A stretch of 64,000 nt of DNA from Rhizobium sp. S152 (GTDB lineage Bacteria; Pseudomonadota; Alphaproteobacteria; Rhizobiales; Rhizobiaceae). Numbering within the stretch: the stretch's first letter is position 1; each line of letters starts with the position of its first letter. The notes below the pieces were generated by a model. It was not told where the DNA came from. It was given only the letters and a program-made list of their open reading frames with translations, and searched no databases. Position numbers and translations under genes: made by a program. Positions 7,491 through 15,945 of the stretch are shown here, piece after piece. The stretch is taken from NCBI RefSeq assembly GCF_030380735.1, contig NZ_JAUDRZ010000001.1, positions 186,001-250,000 on the forward strand, written 5' to 3'.

Positions 7491-7646
7491 ATGATCCTTC
7501 GTCACCGACTTCGCAAATCCCTCAACGCACGTCCCGGTTCGCCGGGGCGTGACGCCGGAAGGATGACGCGCGGCTCCGACATCATTCTGATCATGATGGC
7601 CGGCCTCCTCGTCATCCTCGCCGCCTTCAGGATTCTACACGGCTGA
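7491..7646 (+). CDS. 51-residue putative membrane peptide between kdpA and kdpB
   Basis: The ATG at 7491 lies 8 nt after the kdpA stop and has GAGGTGAAG immediately upstream, a good ribosome site. The product has a basic N-terminus (MILRHRLRKSLNARPGSPGR) and one C-terminal membrane helix (IILIMMAGLLVILAAF). The Kdp operons I know have kdpB directly after kdpA, so this gene is extra. It could be a Kdp accessory peptide or a translational coupler. Its sequence matches no family I recognise. Confidence 0.6.
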   Translation: MILRHRLRKSLNARPGSPGRDAGRMTRGSDIILIMMAGLLVILAAFRILHG

Positions 7647-7688
7647 TCGCAGACCGATCACCCTCCTCTATTCAAGCTGGAGCCTCTT

Positions 7689-9776
7689 ATGAGCCAGGCA
7701 CAATCCGCGAGCATCCTTGATTCTCGCATCCTCATTCCCGCCGTGGGCGCCGCCTTCAAAAAGCTCGATCCACGCACACTTGCCAGAAACCCCGTCATGT
7801 TCGTGGTTGCCACGGTTTCGACGCTCACGACCATCCTTTTCATCCGCGACCTCTTAACCGGCAGCGGCAATCTGGGCTTCTCGTTTCAGATCAACCTCTG
7901 GCTCTGGTTCACGGTGTTGTTCGCCAACTTCGCCGAAGCCGTTGCCGAAGGTCGCGGCAAGGCGCAGGCAGATTCTTTGCGCAAGGCCCGCACCGAGACG
8001 CAGGCGAAACTTCTGACCGCCAACAATGGCAGCGGCCACCGGCTCGTTCCCGGCACAAGCCTGAAGGTCGGCGATCTCGTGCTCGTCGAGGCGGGCGACA
8101 TCATCCCGTCCGACGGTGAAGTGATAGAAGGCGTGGCGTCAGTCAACGAAGCGGCGATAACGGGTGAATCGGCGCCTGTCATCCGAGAGTCGGGCGGAGA
8201 CCGTTCCGCCGTCACCGGCGGCACGCAGGTGCTCTCCGACTGGATCAAGGTTCGCATCACCGCCGCCGCGGGCTCGACCTTCCTCGACCGGATGATCTCG
8301 CTTGTCGAAGGCGCCGAACGCCAAAAGACCCCGAACGAGATCGCCCTGAACATCCTGCTGTCGGGAATGACGCTGATCTTCGTGCTCGCCACGGCGACCA
8401 TCCCGAGCTTTGCAATCTATGCCGGCGGATCGATCCCGATCATCATCCTCGTCGCCCTCTTCGTCACGCTTATCCCGACGACGATCGGCGCACTTCTCTC
8501 CGCGATCGGCATCGCCGGCATGAATCGTCTCGTTCGTTTCAACGTCCTCGCCATGTCCGGCCGCTCGGTCGAGGCAGCCGGTGACGTCGACACTCTGCTG
8601 CTCGACAAGACCGGCACGATTACACTCGGCAACCGCCAGGCAACCTCCTTCCGTCCCGTTGCCGGTGTGAGCGAGCAGGAACTGGCAGATGCCGCGCAGC
8701 TGGCATCGCTGGCCGACGAGACGCCGGAAGGCCGCTCGATCGTCGTTCTCGCCAAGGAGAAATACGCGATCCGCGGCCGCGACATGGCAAGCATCAAGGC
8801 CGCCTTCGTGCCCTTCACCGCGCAGACGCGCATGAGCGGCGTCGATATCGAAGGCTCCTCCATCCGCAAGGGCGCGGTCGATGCCGTCCTCGCTTATGTC
8901 GGCGCCGGCTCCACGGCGACATCAGGCAACACCGCCATCGCCCTTCGCGCAAACACCGACACGATCAGGGAACTGCAGGCCATTTCCGACGAGATCGCCA
9001 AGTCGGGCGGTACGCCGCTCGCTGTCGCCCGCGACGGACGCTTGCTCGGCGTCATCCAGCTCAAGGACGTGGTCAAGGGCGGCATCCGCGAGCGCTTCGT
9101 GGAACTACGCCGCATGGGCATCCGAACCGTGATGATCACCGGCGACAACCCTATGACCGCCGCGGCGATCGCTGCCGAGGCCGGCGTCGACGACTTCCTG
9201 GCGCAGGCGACACCCGAGAACAAGCTATCGCTGATCCGCGAGGAGCAGGCCAAGGGCAAGCTGGTCGCCATGTGCGGCGACGGGACCAACGATGCGCCGG
9301 CCCTGGCGCAGGCCGACGTCGGTGTCGCCATGAACACCGGCACGGTCGCGGCCCGAGAAGCCGGCAACATGGTCGATTTGGACAGTGATCCGACAAAGCT
9401 CATCGAGATCGTCGAGATCGGCAAGCAGTTGCTGATGACCCGCGGGGCGCTGACGACGTTCTCGATCGCCAACGACATCGCCAAATATTTCGCGATCATT
9501 CCGGCGATGTTCCTGACCTTCTACCCGCAGCTGTCGGCCCTGAACGTCATGGGTCTCTCGTCGCCGCAAAGCGCCATCCTCTCGGCCATCATCTTCAATG
9601 CGCTTGTCATCATCGCGCTGATCCCGCTGTCGCTGAGAGGCGTACGCTATCGGCCGATCGGCGCCGGCGCGCTTCTGTCCCGCAACCTGCTGATCTACGG
9701 CCTTGGCGGCATCATCGTCCCGTTCGTCTTCATCAAGGCGATCGACATGCTGATCACCACCATTGGCCTCGCCTAA
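7689..9776 (+). CDS. kdpB: K+-transporting P-type ATPase subunit B
   Basis: A 695-residue P-type ATPase that hydrolyses ATP to drive K+ uptake through KdpA. The phosphorylation motif DKTGT is at D306. The actuator-domain TGES lies around residue 161, and the hinge motifs [10 protein letters not shown] and [10 protein letters not shown] are present. About seven membrane helices surround these domains. In E. coli KdpB a serine in TGES is inhibited by phosphorylation; that serine is conserved here. It sits 12 nt before kdpC. Length is normal. Confidence 0.98.
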   Translation: MSQAQSASILDSRILIPAVGAAFKKLDPRTLARNPVMFVVATVSTLTTILFIRDLLTGSGNLGFSFQINLWLWFTVLFANFAEAVAEGRGKAQADSLRKARTETQAKLLTANNGSGHRLVPGTSLKVGDLVLVEAGDIIPSDGEVIEGVASVNEAAITGESAPVIRESGGDRSAVTGGTQVLSDWIKVRITAAAGSTFLDRMISLVEGAERQKTPNEIALNILLSGMTLIFVLATATIPSFAIYAGGSIPIIILVALFVTLIPTTIGALLSAIGIAGMNRLVRFNVLAMSGRSVEAAGDVDTLLLDKTGTITLGNRQATSFRPVAGVSEQELADAAQLASLADETPEGRSIVVLAKEKYAIRGRDMASIKAAFVPFTAQTRMSGVDIEGSSIRKGAVDAVLAYVGAGSTATSGNTAIALRANTDTIRELQAISDEIAKSGGTPLAVARDGRLLGVIQLKDVVKGGIRERFVELRRMGIRTVMITGDNPMTAAAIAAEAGVDDFLAQATPENKLSLIREEQAKGKLVAMCGDGTNDAPALAQADVGVAMNTGTVAAREAGNMVDLDSDPTKLIEIVEIGKQLLMTRGALTTFSIANDIAKYFAIIPAMFLTFYPQLSALNVMGLSSPQSAILSAIIFNALVIIALIPLSLRGVRYRPIGAGALLSRNLLIYGLGGIIVPFVFIKAIDMLITTIGLA

Positions 9777-9788
9777 GGAGTACCCACA

Positions 9789-10358
9789 ATGTTGAAAGAA
9801 CTTCGCCCGGCAGTCGTGATGATCCTCGCCACCACCGCCATCACGGGCCTCCTCTATCCCATCGCAATGACTGGCGCCGCCCAGGCGCTGTTTCCGACCC
9901 AGGCGAGCGGCAGTCTGATAGAGCAGGATGGCAAGGTCATCGGGTCGGCTCTCATAGGCCAAGCCTTCACCAGTGAAAAATATTTCCATGGGCGCCCATC
10001 GGCCGCCGGTGACGGATATAACGCCGCCGCCTCCAGCGGTTCTAACCTAGGCCCGACCAGCCAGAAGCTGATTGACCGCGTCAGAACCGACTACGAAGCC
10101 GCCATGGCGTCGAACCCGACGGCAGACGTTCCGATCGATCTCGTCACGGCATCCGGCAGCGGCCTCGACCCACACATCTCCCCTGACGCCGCTTACTTCC
10201 AGATATCCCGCGTCGCCAAGGCCCGCGGCCTGGATGAGACAAAGGTGAGATCGCTTGTCGACGCCGCCACGCACCACCGTGAACTCGGTATTCTGGGCGA
10301 ACCGACCGTCAATGTTCTGGCATTGAACCGCTCGCTCGATGCTTCTATGTCTGACTAG
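9789..10358 (+). CDS. kdpC: K+-transporting ATPase subunit C
   Basis: A 189-residue single-pass membrane protein. The N-terminal helix is [19 protein letters not shown]; the rest is periplasmic. Family features are [41 protein letters not shown], and the C-terminal [12 protein letters not shown]. KdpC has been proposed to help nucleotide binding or complex assembly. GGAG precedes the ATG. A weak hairpin follows the gene and may reduce read-through to kdpDE. Confidence 0.97.
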   Translation: MLKELRPAVVMILATTAITGLLYPIAMTGAAQALFPTQASGSLIEQDGKVIGSALIGQAFTSEKYFHGRPSAAGDGYNAAASSGSNLGPTSQKLIDRVRTDYEAAMASNPTADVPIDLVTASGSGLDPHISPDAAYFQISRVAKARGLDETKVRSLVDAATHHRELGILGEPTVNVLALNRSLDASMSD

Positions 10359-10366
10359 GCTGAAAG

Positions 10367-10395
10367 TCCCCGGGTGCCTGCGTACTCGGGGATTT
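10367..10395 (+). terminator. Weak hairpin between kdpC and kdpD
   Basis: TCCCCG (10367-10372) pairs with CGGGGA (10387-10392), followed by TTT. The stem is short and the T-run is minimal, so it would only attenuate. It would let structural genes outnumber sensor genes. Confidence 0.35.
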
Positions 10396-10418
10396 GCTCG
10401 TGAAGAAAGTCCGCACGC

Positions 10419-13127
10419 ATGCCCGACGACAACCGTGATCAGGTCGCCAGACCATCGCCCGACGCGCTGCTTGAGAGGGCACGTCAGGAAACGCGCGGTC
10501 GTCTGAAGATATTTCTCGGCGCCGCCCCCGGCGTCGGCAAGACCTACGAGATGCTGGTATCCGGACGCGCCAAGATCTCGGACGGCTGCGACGTGGTCAT
10601 CGGCGTCGTCGAAACCCATGGCCGCCGGGAAACGCAGGCGCTCGTCGATGGCTTCGAGATCGTTCCGCGCCTTGTCGTGGACTACAAGGGTCGGCGACTG
10701 GAGGAGATGGATCTGGACGCGATCCTGGTCCGCAGGCCCGACCTCGTCCTCGTCGATGAACTCGCCCATACAAATGCCGATGGCAGCCGTCATCCCAAGC
10801 GCTATCTCGACGTCAAGGAACTGCTGGCGCGCGGCATCGACGTTTATACGACCCTGAATATACAGCATGTCGAGAGCTTGAACGATGTCGTCTCCCAGAT
10901 CACCCGCATCAGAGTGCGTGAGACTGTGCCGGATTCCATCATCGACATGGCCGACGATGTCGAAATCATCGACCTGACCCCCGATGATCTCATCCGCCGG
11001 CTTCGCGACGGCAAGGTCTACGTGCCAAAAACCGCCGAGCGCGCACTGACCAATTATTTCACTTCAGGCAATCTGACGGCCCTTCGCGAACTGGCGCTCC
11101 GCAAGACGGCGCAGCGCGTCGACGACCAGTTGCTGACGCACATGCAGGCGCACGCAATCTCGGGACCCTGGGCCGCTGGCGAGCGGGTCCTCGTCTCGGT
11201 CGACCATCACCCCCGCTCGGCATCGCTGGTGCGCTATGCCTCTAGGATGGCCGCGCGCCTGCGCGCGCCCTGGACCGCCGTCTATGTCGAAACCAACCGC
11301 GCGATCAACATGTCGGAGGCTGAGCGCGATGCCGTCGCCGGCACGTTGCGGCTCGCCGAACAGCTGGGCGGCGAAGCACTGACCATTCCCGGCCGCGAGA
11401 TTGCCGAGGAGCTTGTTCGTCATGCGGCTGCAAGCAATGTCACCCACATCGTGATCGGTGCCCCCCGCCGGCCGACCTGGCGGGAGTGGTTTCAGCGCTC
11501 CACGGCCGATGAGCTGATCAGAAGCGCAGGCAATATCAGCGTTCACGTCATCTCGGGTAACGAAACGGATGGAGCCTCGCCGCGTGGCGTAAAGGCAGCG
11601 CCGGATTTTGCTCCCCTCAACCTTCGAGCCTATGCTCTCGCGACCGTCTATGTTGCGATCGCGCTCTGCGCCGGCGTGGTGCTCGATCAGGTGCTCGATG
11701 TGCGTAACCTCGCGCTCGTCTTTCTGATGGCGGTGCTGACATCGGCCGTGATCCATGGTCTGCGCCCTGCTCTCTTCACCTGCGTCCTCAGCGCATTCTC
11801 CTTCAATTTCTTCTTCCTGCCGCCGCGTTACACGCTGACCATCAACGACCCCGAGAGCGTGCTTGCGCTGTTCTTCTTCCTTGGCGTGGCGGTGATCGCC
11901 AGTAATTTGACGGCAACCGTTCAGCGGCAGGCGGCCTTCGCTCGCCAGCGCGCCCGCACGACCGAGGATCTCTACCTCTTCTCCAGGAAACTGGCCGGCA
12001 CCGGCACGCTTGACGACGTGCTGTGGGCGACTGCCTTCCAGCTTGCCTCGATGCTGAAAGTCCGCGTCGTCCTGCTATTGCCGGAAGACGGCACGATCTC
12101 CGTCAAGGCCGGCTATCCGCCGGACGACACGCTCGACGACGCCGATATCGCCGCCGCGCGTTGGGCCTGGGAACACAACCACGCCGCCGGCCGCGGCGCC
12201 GATACCCTGCCGGGGGCAAAGCGACTCTATGTCCCGTTGCGCACCGGCCGAACCGCTGTTGGCGTCATTGGCCTCGACAACGATCGCGGCGAAGGACCGC
12301 TTCTGACGCCCGAGCAGCAACGCCTGCTGGATGCCCTGGCCGATCAGGCCGCGCTGGCGATCGAACGGGTGCAGCTCGTGGCCGACGTCGATCGCGCAAG
12401 GCTCGCCGCGGAAGCGGACCGGCTGCGATCGGCGCTCCTCACCTCGATCTCGCACGACCTGAAGACACCGCTCGCCGCCATTCTCGGCGCCGCCGGCATG
12501 TTGCGCGACACGCTGGATTCGATGTCCCCGGAAGACCGCATCGATCTCCTGTCGACCGTTGTCGATGAATCGGAGCGGCTGAACCGCTTCATCGCCAATC
12601 TGCTCGACATGACGAAGATAGAATCCGGCGCCATGGAGCCGAACTACGCCCTGCACTATCCGGGCGATATTGCCGGAAGCGCCTTGCGCCGCGCCGCGAA
12701 GATCGTCGCCGACCACAAGACGGCCATGGCCATCCCCGCCGATCTTCCGATGATCCGCGTCGATCCCGTGCTGTTCGAGCAGGTGCTGTTCAACCTCATC
12801 GACAATGCCGCCAAGTACGCGCCTTCGGGCTCGACCATCAGCATAAGCGGCTCTGCAAACCACGAGACGGTCGTCATGCAGGTATCGGACGAAGGGCCAG
12901 GCATCCCGCCCAACGATCTGGAGCGAGTCTTCGACACCTTCTACCGTGCCCGCAAGGGCGATCAGGTGCGCGCCGGGACCGGGCTCGGCCTTTCCATCTG
13001 CCGCGGCTTTATCGAAGCGATGGGCGGCACCATTGCCGCCGGCAACCGTACCGACCGAGCAGGGGCGATCTTCACCATCAGCCTACCCCGGCCGAACGAC
13101 ATTCCGAAAATGGATGAACTCACATGA
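10419..13127 (+). CDS. kdpD: Osmosensitive K+ channel sensor histidine kinase KdpD
   Basis: A 902-residue membrane sensor kinase. In order: the KdpD domain with Walker A GAAPGVGKT (34-42) and DELAHTN; a universal-stress-like domain (about 240-370); four close membrane helices (about 400-500); a GAF-like region; the dimerisation domain with phospho-acceptor H679 in SISHDLKTPL; and the ATP-binding domain with NLIDNAAKYA, DEGPGIP and GTGLGLSICR. It senses low K+ or high osmolarity and phosphorylates KdpE. Its stop overlaps the kdpE start (ATGA). Length and architecture match E. coli KdpD. Confidence 0.98.
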   Translation: MPDDNRDQVARPSPDALLERARQETRGRLKIFLGAAPGVGKTYEMLVSGRAKISDGCDVVIGVVETHGRRETQALVDGFEIVPRLVVDYKGRRLEEMDLDAILVRRPDLVLVDELAHTNADGSRHPKRYLDVKELLARGIDVYTTLNIQHVESLNDVVSQITRIRVRETVPDSIIDMADDVEIIDLTPDDLIRRLRDGKVYVPKTAERALTNYFTSGNLTALRELALRKTAQRVDDQLLTHMQAHAISGPWAAGERVLVSVDHHPRSASLVRYASRMAARLRAPWTAVYVETNRAINMSEAERDAVAGTLRLAEQLGGEALTIPGREIAEELVRHAAASNVTHIVIGAPRRPTWREWFQRSTADELIRSAGNISVHVISGNETDGASPRGVKAAPDFAPLNLRAYALATVYVAIALCAGVVLDQVLDVRNLALVFLMAVLTSAVIHGLRPALFTCVLSAFSFNFFFLPPRYTLTINDPESVLALFFFLGVAVIASNLTATVQRQAAFARQRARTTEDLYLFSRKLAGTGTLDDVLWATAFQLASMLKVRVVLLLPEDGTISVKAGYPPDDTLDDADIAAARWAWEHNHAAGRGADTLPGAKRLYVPLRTGRTAVGVIGLDNDRGEGPLLTPEQQRLLDALADQAALAIERVQLVADVDRARLAAEADRLRSALLTSISHDLKTPLAAILGAAGMLRDTLDSMSPEDRIDLLSTVVDESERLNRFIANLLDMTKIESGAMEPNYALHYPGDIAGSALRRAAKIVADHKTAMAIPADLPMIRVDPVLFEQVLFNLIDNAAKYAPSGSTISISGSANHETVVMQVSDEGPGIPPNDLERVFDTFYRARKGDQVRAGTGLGLSICRGFIEAMGGTIAAGNRTDRAGAIFTISLPRPNDIPKMDELT

Positions 13128-13828
13128 CCGGCTCGACCGTAAAAATCCTTGTCGTCGACGACGAACCGCCGATCAGAAAATTGCTGCGCGTCGGCCTGAC
13201 CGCCCAAGGCTACGACGTGCTGGAGGCGACAAACGGCGCAACTGCCGAACAGTCAGCAAGAGACAACCCGCCCGACCTGATCCTGCTCGATCTCGGCCTG
13301 CCCGACACATCTGGCCACGAGCTGCTACAGGCATGGCGCGATGCCGGATTCACGGTACCGGTGGTCATCCTCTCCAGCCGAACCGACGAAGGCGGCATCG
13401 TCAAGGCGCTCGAGGCGGGCGCGGACGACTATGTCACCAAGCCTTTCGGAATGAACGAGCTCGGCGCCCGCATCCGCGTTGCCCTGCGTCACCGCCTGCA
13501 GCAGCAGGGCGAGCGGGCGATCTTTCAGGCGGGCGGACTGTCGATCGATCTCGTCAAGCGCATCGTCAAGGTGGATGGCCGGGAGGTAAAGCTCTCGCCG
13601 AAGGAGTATGACATCTTGCGCGTACTCGCCCAGCATGCCGGCAAGGTTCTGACGCACCAATTCATGCTGAAGCAGATCTGGGGACCGGCGGCGGACGTGC
13701 AATATCTCAGGGTCTATGTCCGCCAGTTACGGCAGAAGATCGAGCAGAGCCCGGATCAGCCGCAATATATCACCACCGAAACCGGCGTGGGATACAGGCT
13801 GAGGGAGGCTGACGCGCCGCAGACATAA
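13124..13828 (+). CDS. kdpE: DNA-binding response regulator KdpE
   Basis: A 234-residue OmpR/PhoB-type regulator. The receiver domain has the acidic pair D12-D13, phospho-acceptor D56 in LILLDLGLPD, and the conserved lysine in VTKPFG. The C-terminal winged-helix domain has LSPKEYDILRVLAQHAGKVLTH and ends with YITTETGVGYRL. It activates kdpFABC when phosphorylated by KdpD. It is translationally coupled to kdpD, and the candidate target box is at 5364-5380. The gene ends 5 nt from the convergent methyltransferase gene. Confidence 0.97.
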   Translation: MTGSTVKILVVDDEPPIRKLLRVGLTAQGYDVLEATNGATAEQSARDNPPDLILLDLGLPDTSGHELLQAWRDAGFTVPVVILSSRTDEGGIVKALEAGADDYVTKPFGMNELGARIRVALRHRLQQQGERAIFQAGGLSIDLVKRIVKVDGREVKLSPKEYDILRVLAQHAGKVLTHQFMLKQIWGPAADVQYLRVYVRQLRQKIEQSPDQPQYITTETGVGYRLREADAPQT

Positions 13829-13833
13829 TAGAC

Positions 13834-14616
13834 CTACCGGTAGACGCGCTCGGACAGCGATCCCAAACCCGAACGCGCCAGCAGCTCGTGAACGATCCGG
13901 CGTCCCACGGGATTGTTCAGCCGCACGGCTTTCGACCCGAGAAAATCGGTCTCGGCATGGTCAAAGGCCTTCAGGTCCTCCGACTGTTCTATCACGCGCG
14001 AATAGAACATATGGAAGCTTTGCCGGCAGACGTAGGTCTTGTACTTGGTGAGACAGAACACAGCGAATTGGCCATCCTGCTCACGCAGGAAATCCGCCAC
14101 ACCAACCGTCACCTCGGGCCATGCAGGATTGAATGTATCGTCGAAGGCGATGATACCGTGCTCCGCAAGCGACATGGCCGCAAGGCGGCTATCCGACGCG
14201 ACGTGGTTCAGCATGTGGCCACCGTCGATGCTGAAGAAGCGAATCACCCCTGCCCTGTCGGTAATATCCTCGGCCGCGAGCAGCGTGCTGTCGCCCTTTA
14301 TCACCAGCTCCTCGTCGACGAGCAGATCGAGCGACCGGCCATTGTCTAGAAAGCGATCGTACTGAGTTGTCCCTCGGCCATTCTGATCGACATCGAACAA
14401 GTCGATGGCGATGATCTTTTCCTGGTCGCCGCAGATCTTGCGAAACAGAAAGTAGGAGCGGCCGTAGTAAACTCCGATCTCCGCCACACCGCCTTCCAGT
14501 CCAGCGGATTGCTGCGTGCGCAGCAGCGAAAGGAACACGAGCGCATCCGGCGGATCGATATATCCGTCAATTGACTGAAGATCATGAAATATGAACTTCC
14601 TGATAGGAAAATCCAT
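13834..14616 (-). CDS. Class I SAM-dependent methyltransferase
   Basis: A 260-residue protein with a Rossmann-type methyltransferase core: the SAM-binding loop VAEIGVYYGRS (44-54), the acidic IDLFD strand end, and the IDGGH and GIIAFDD motifs. It resembles the Methyltransf_24/TylF-like enzymes that occur among polysaccharide and natural-product genes; the substrate is unknown. The ribosome site is a purine-rich AGAGAAG. Its promoter side is strikingly AT-rich compared with the rest of the window, and it is alone on its strand. A laterally acquired or MucR/H-NS-silenced surface gene is possible, but this is inference. Confidence 0.8.
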   Translation of the reverse strand: MDFPIRKFIFHDLQSIDGYIDPPDALVFLSLLRTQQSAGLEGGVAEIGVYYGRSYFLFRKICGDQEKIIAIDLFDVDQNGRGTTQYDRFLDNGRSLDLLVDEELVIKGDSTLLAAEDITDRAGVIRFFSIDGGHMLNHVASDSRLAAMSLAEHGIIAFDDTFNPAWPEVTVGVADFLREQDGQFAVFCLTKYKTYVCRQSFHMFYSRVIEQSEDLKAFDHAETDFLGSKAVRLNNPVGRRIVHELLARSGLGSLSERVYR

Positions 14617-14955
14617 TATTTCTTCTCTTTCGAAATTCGGTAATTTATCTCCACCTCTGTGAAAAGGTTATAATCACGTTTTGATAATTTCAACTCACCA
14701 ATATCAAACATTTATTACGAAATGTTCGAATTTATACTCAATCTCCTCCATATAAACGCGAAATACACTTTATGCACAACCATTCAGTATCGACACGATA
14801 CAACAGAATGCTGCAACGCAGCATGGCACTCTTGAAATCGCTAATGCCGTTACAACAAAATGAATGAAGGGTCGCACAACGTGCGTTTCCTTCTTTCTCT
14901 CGCCATTTAGCTGCTCTAGTTTCGCGAGAATCTTGTAACGCAATAAAGGTGGTGC
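14617..14955 (+). other. AT-rich divergent spacer between the methyltransferase and galE
   Basis: About 340 nt without a credible gene. The part from 14617 to about 14800 is very AT-rich with many TATA/TAAT steps, unlike the rest of the window. A small inverted repeat ATGCTG/CAGCAT lies at 14808-14824. Promoters for both divergent genes must lie here. AT-rich sites of this kind are bound by Ros/MucR zinc-finger regulators in rhizobia. No clear -35/-10 pair stands out. Confidence 0.5.
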
Positions 14956-15939
14956 ATGGCAGGTGAAACGGTTCTGGTCGTCGGTGGTGCTGGTTATATC
15001 GGCTCGCATACGTGCCTCGATCTGGCGAACAAAGGCTATAAGCCGGTTGTCTTCGACAACTTCTCCAACGGGCATCGGGAATTCGTAAAATGGGGTCCCG
15101 CCGAAGAGGGTGATATCCGTGATCGCGCCCGGCTTGACGAAGTTCTGGCAAAGCACAAGCCCGCCGCCATCCTGCATTTCGCGGCCCTCATCGAAGTCGG
15201 TGAATCCGTCAAGGATCCGGTCGCTTTCTACGAAAACAACGTCATCGGCACACTGACCCTTCTGGCGGCCGCCCAGGATGCCGGCATCAAGGCCTTCGTC
15301 TTCTCTTCCACCTGCGCGACCTACGGCCTGCCGCAAAGCGTGCCGCTGGACGAGACGCACCGCCAGGTGCCGATCAACCCCTATGGGCGCACGAAGTACA
15401 TCGTCGAGCAGGCGCTTTCGGATTACGACCAGTACACCAGCTTCCGCTCGGTCATGCTGCGCTACTTTAATGCGGCCGGCGCCGATTTCGAAGGCAGGAT
15501 CGGCGAGTGGCATCAGCCGGAAACCCACGCCATTCCGCTCGCGATCGACGCCGCGCTTGGCCGCCGCGACGGCTTCAAGGTGTTCGGCAGCGACTATGAA
15601 ACCCGCGATGGTACCTGCGTACGCGATTACATCCACGTGCTCGATCTCGCCGACGCGCATGTACGCGCGGTGGAATATCTGCTGAGGGGTGGTGAATCCG
15701 TTGCCCTCAATCTTGGCACCGGCACCGGCACCACAGTCAAGGAACTGCTGACCTCCATCGAGGAGGTATCCGCACGCCCCTTCCCCGTCGAATATGTCGG
15801 ACGCCGCGAAGGTGATTCGCACACGCTGGTCGCCAACAATGACAAGGCTCGCGAAACACTTGGTTGGGTGCCGAGATACGATCTCTCGCAGATCATCAGC
15901 TCGGCGTGGAACTGGCACACGAAATCCAACCACCACTGA
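14956..15939 (+). CDS. galE: UDP-glucose 4-epimerase
   Basis: A 327-residue extended short-chain dehydrogenase/reductase. The NAD-binding GGAGYIG is at 10-16. The catalytic pair is Y143-x3-K147 in NPYGRTK, with FSSTCATYG supplying the serine/threonine. RYFNAAGAD and LGTGTGTTVKEL are typical of GalE. It interconverts UDP-glucose and UDP-galactose, feeding exopolysaccharide and LPS synthesis; in Sinorhizobium the orthologue is called exoB. It is followed after only 6 nt by the sulfatase-like gene, so the two may be co-transcribed. Confidence 0.95.
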   Translation: MAGETVLVVGGAGYIGSHTCLDLANKGYKPVVFDNFSNGHREFVKWGPAEEGDIRDRARLDEVLAKHKPAAILHFAALIEVGESVKDPVAFYENNVIGTLTLLAAAQDAGIKAFVFSSTCATYGLPQSVPLDETHRQVPINPYGRTKYIVEQALSDYDQYTSFRSVMLRYFNAAGADFEGRIGEWHQPETHAIPLAIDAALGRRDGFKVFGSDYETRDGTCVRDYIHVLDLADAHVRAVEYLLRGGESVALNLGTGTGTTVKELLTSIEEVSARPFPVEYVGRREGDSHTLVANNDKARETLGWVPRYDLSQIISSAWNWHTKSNHH

Positions 15940-15945
15940 GCGATC

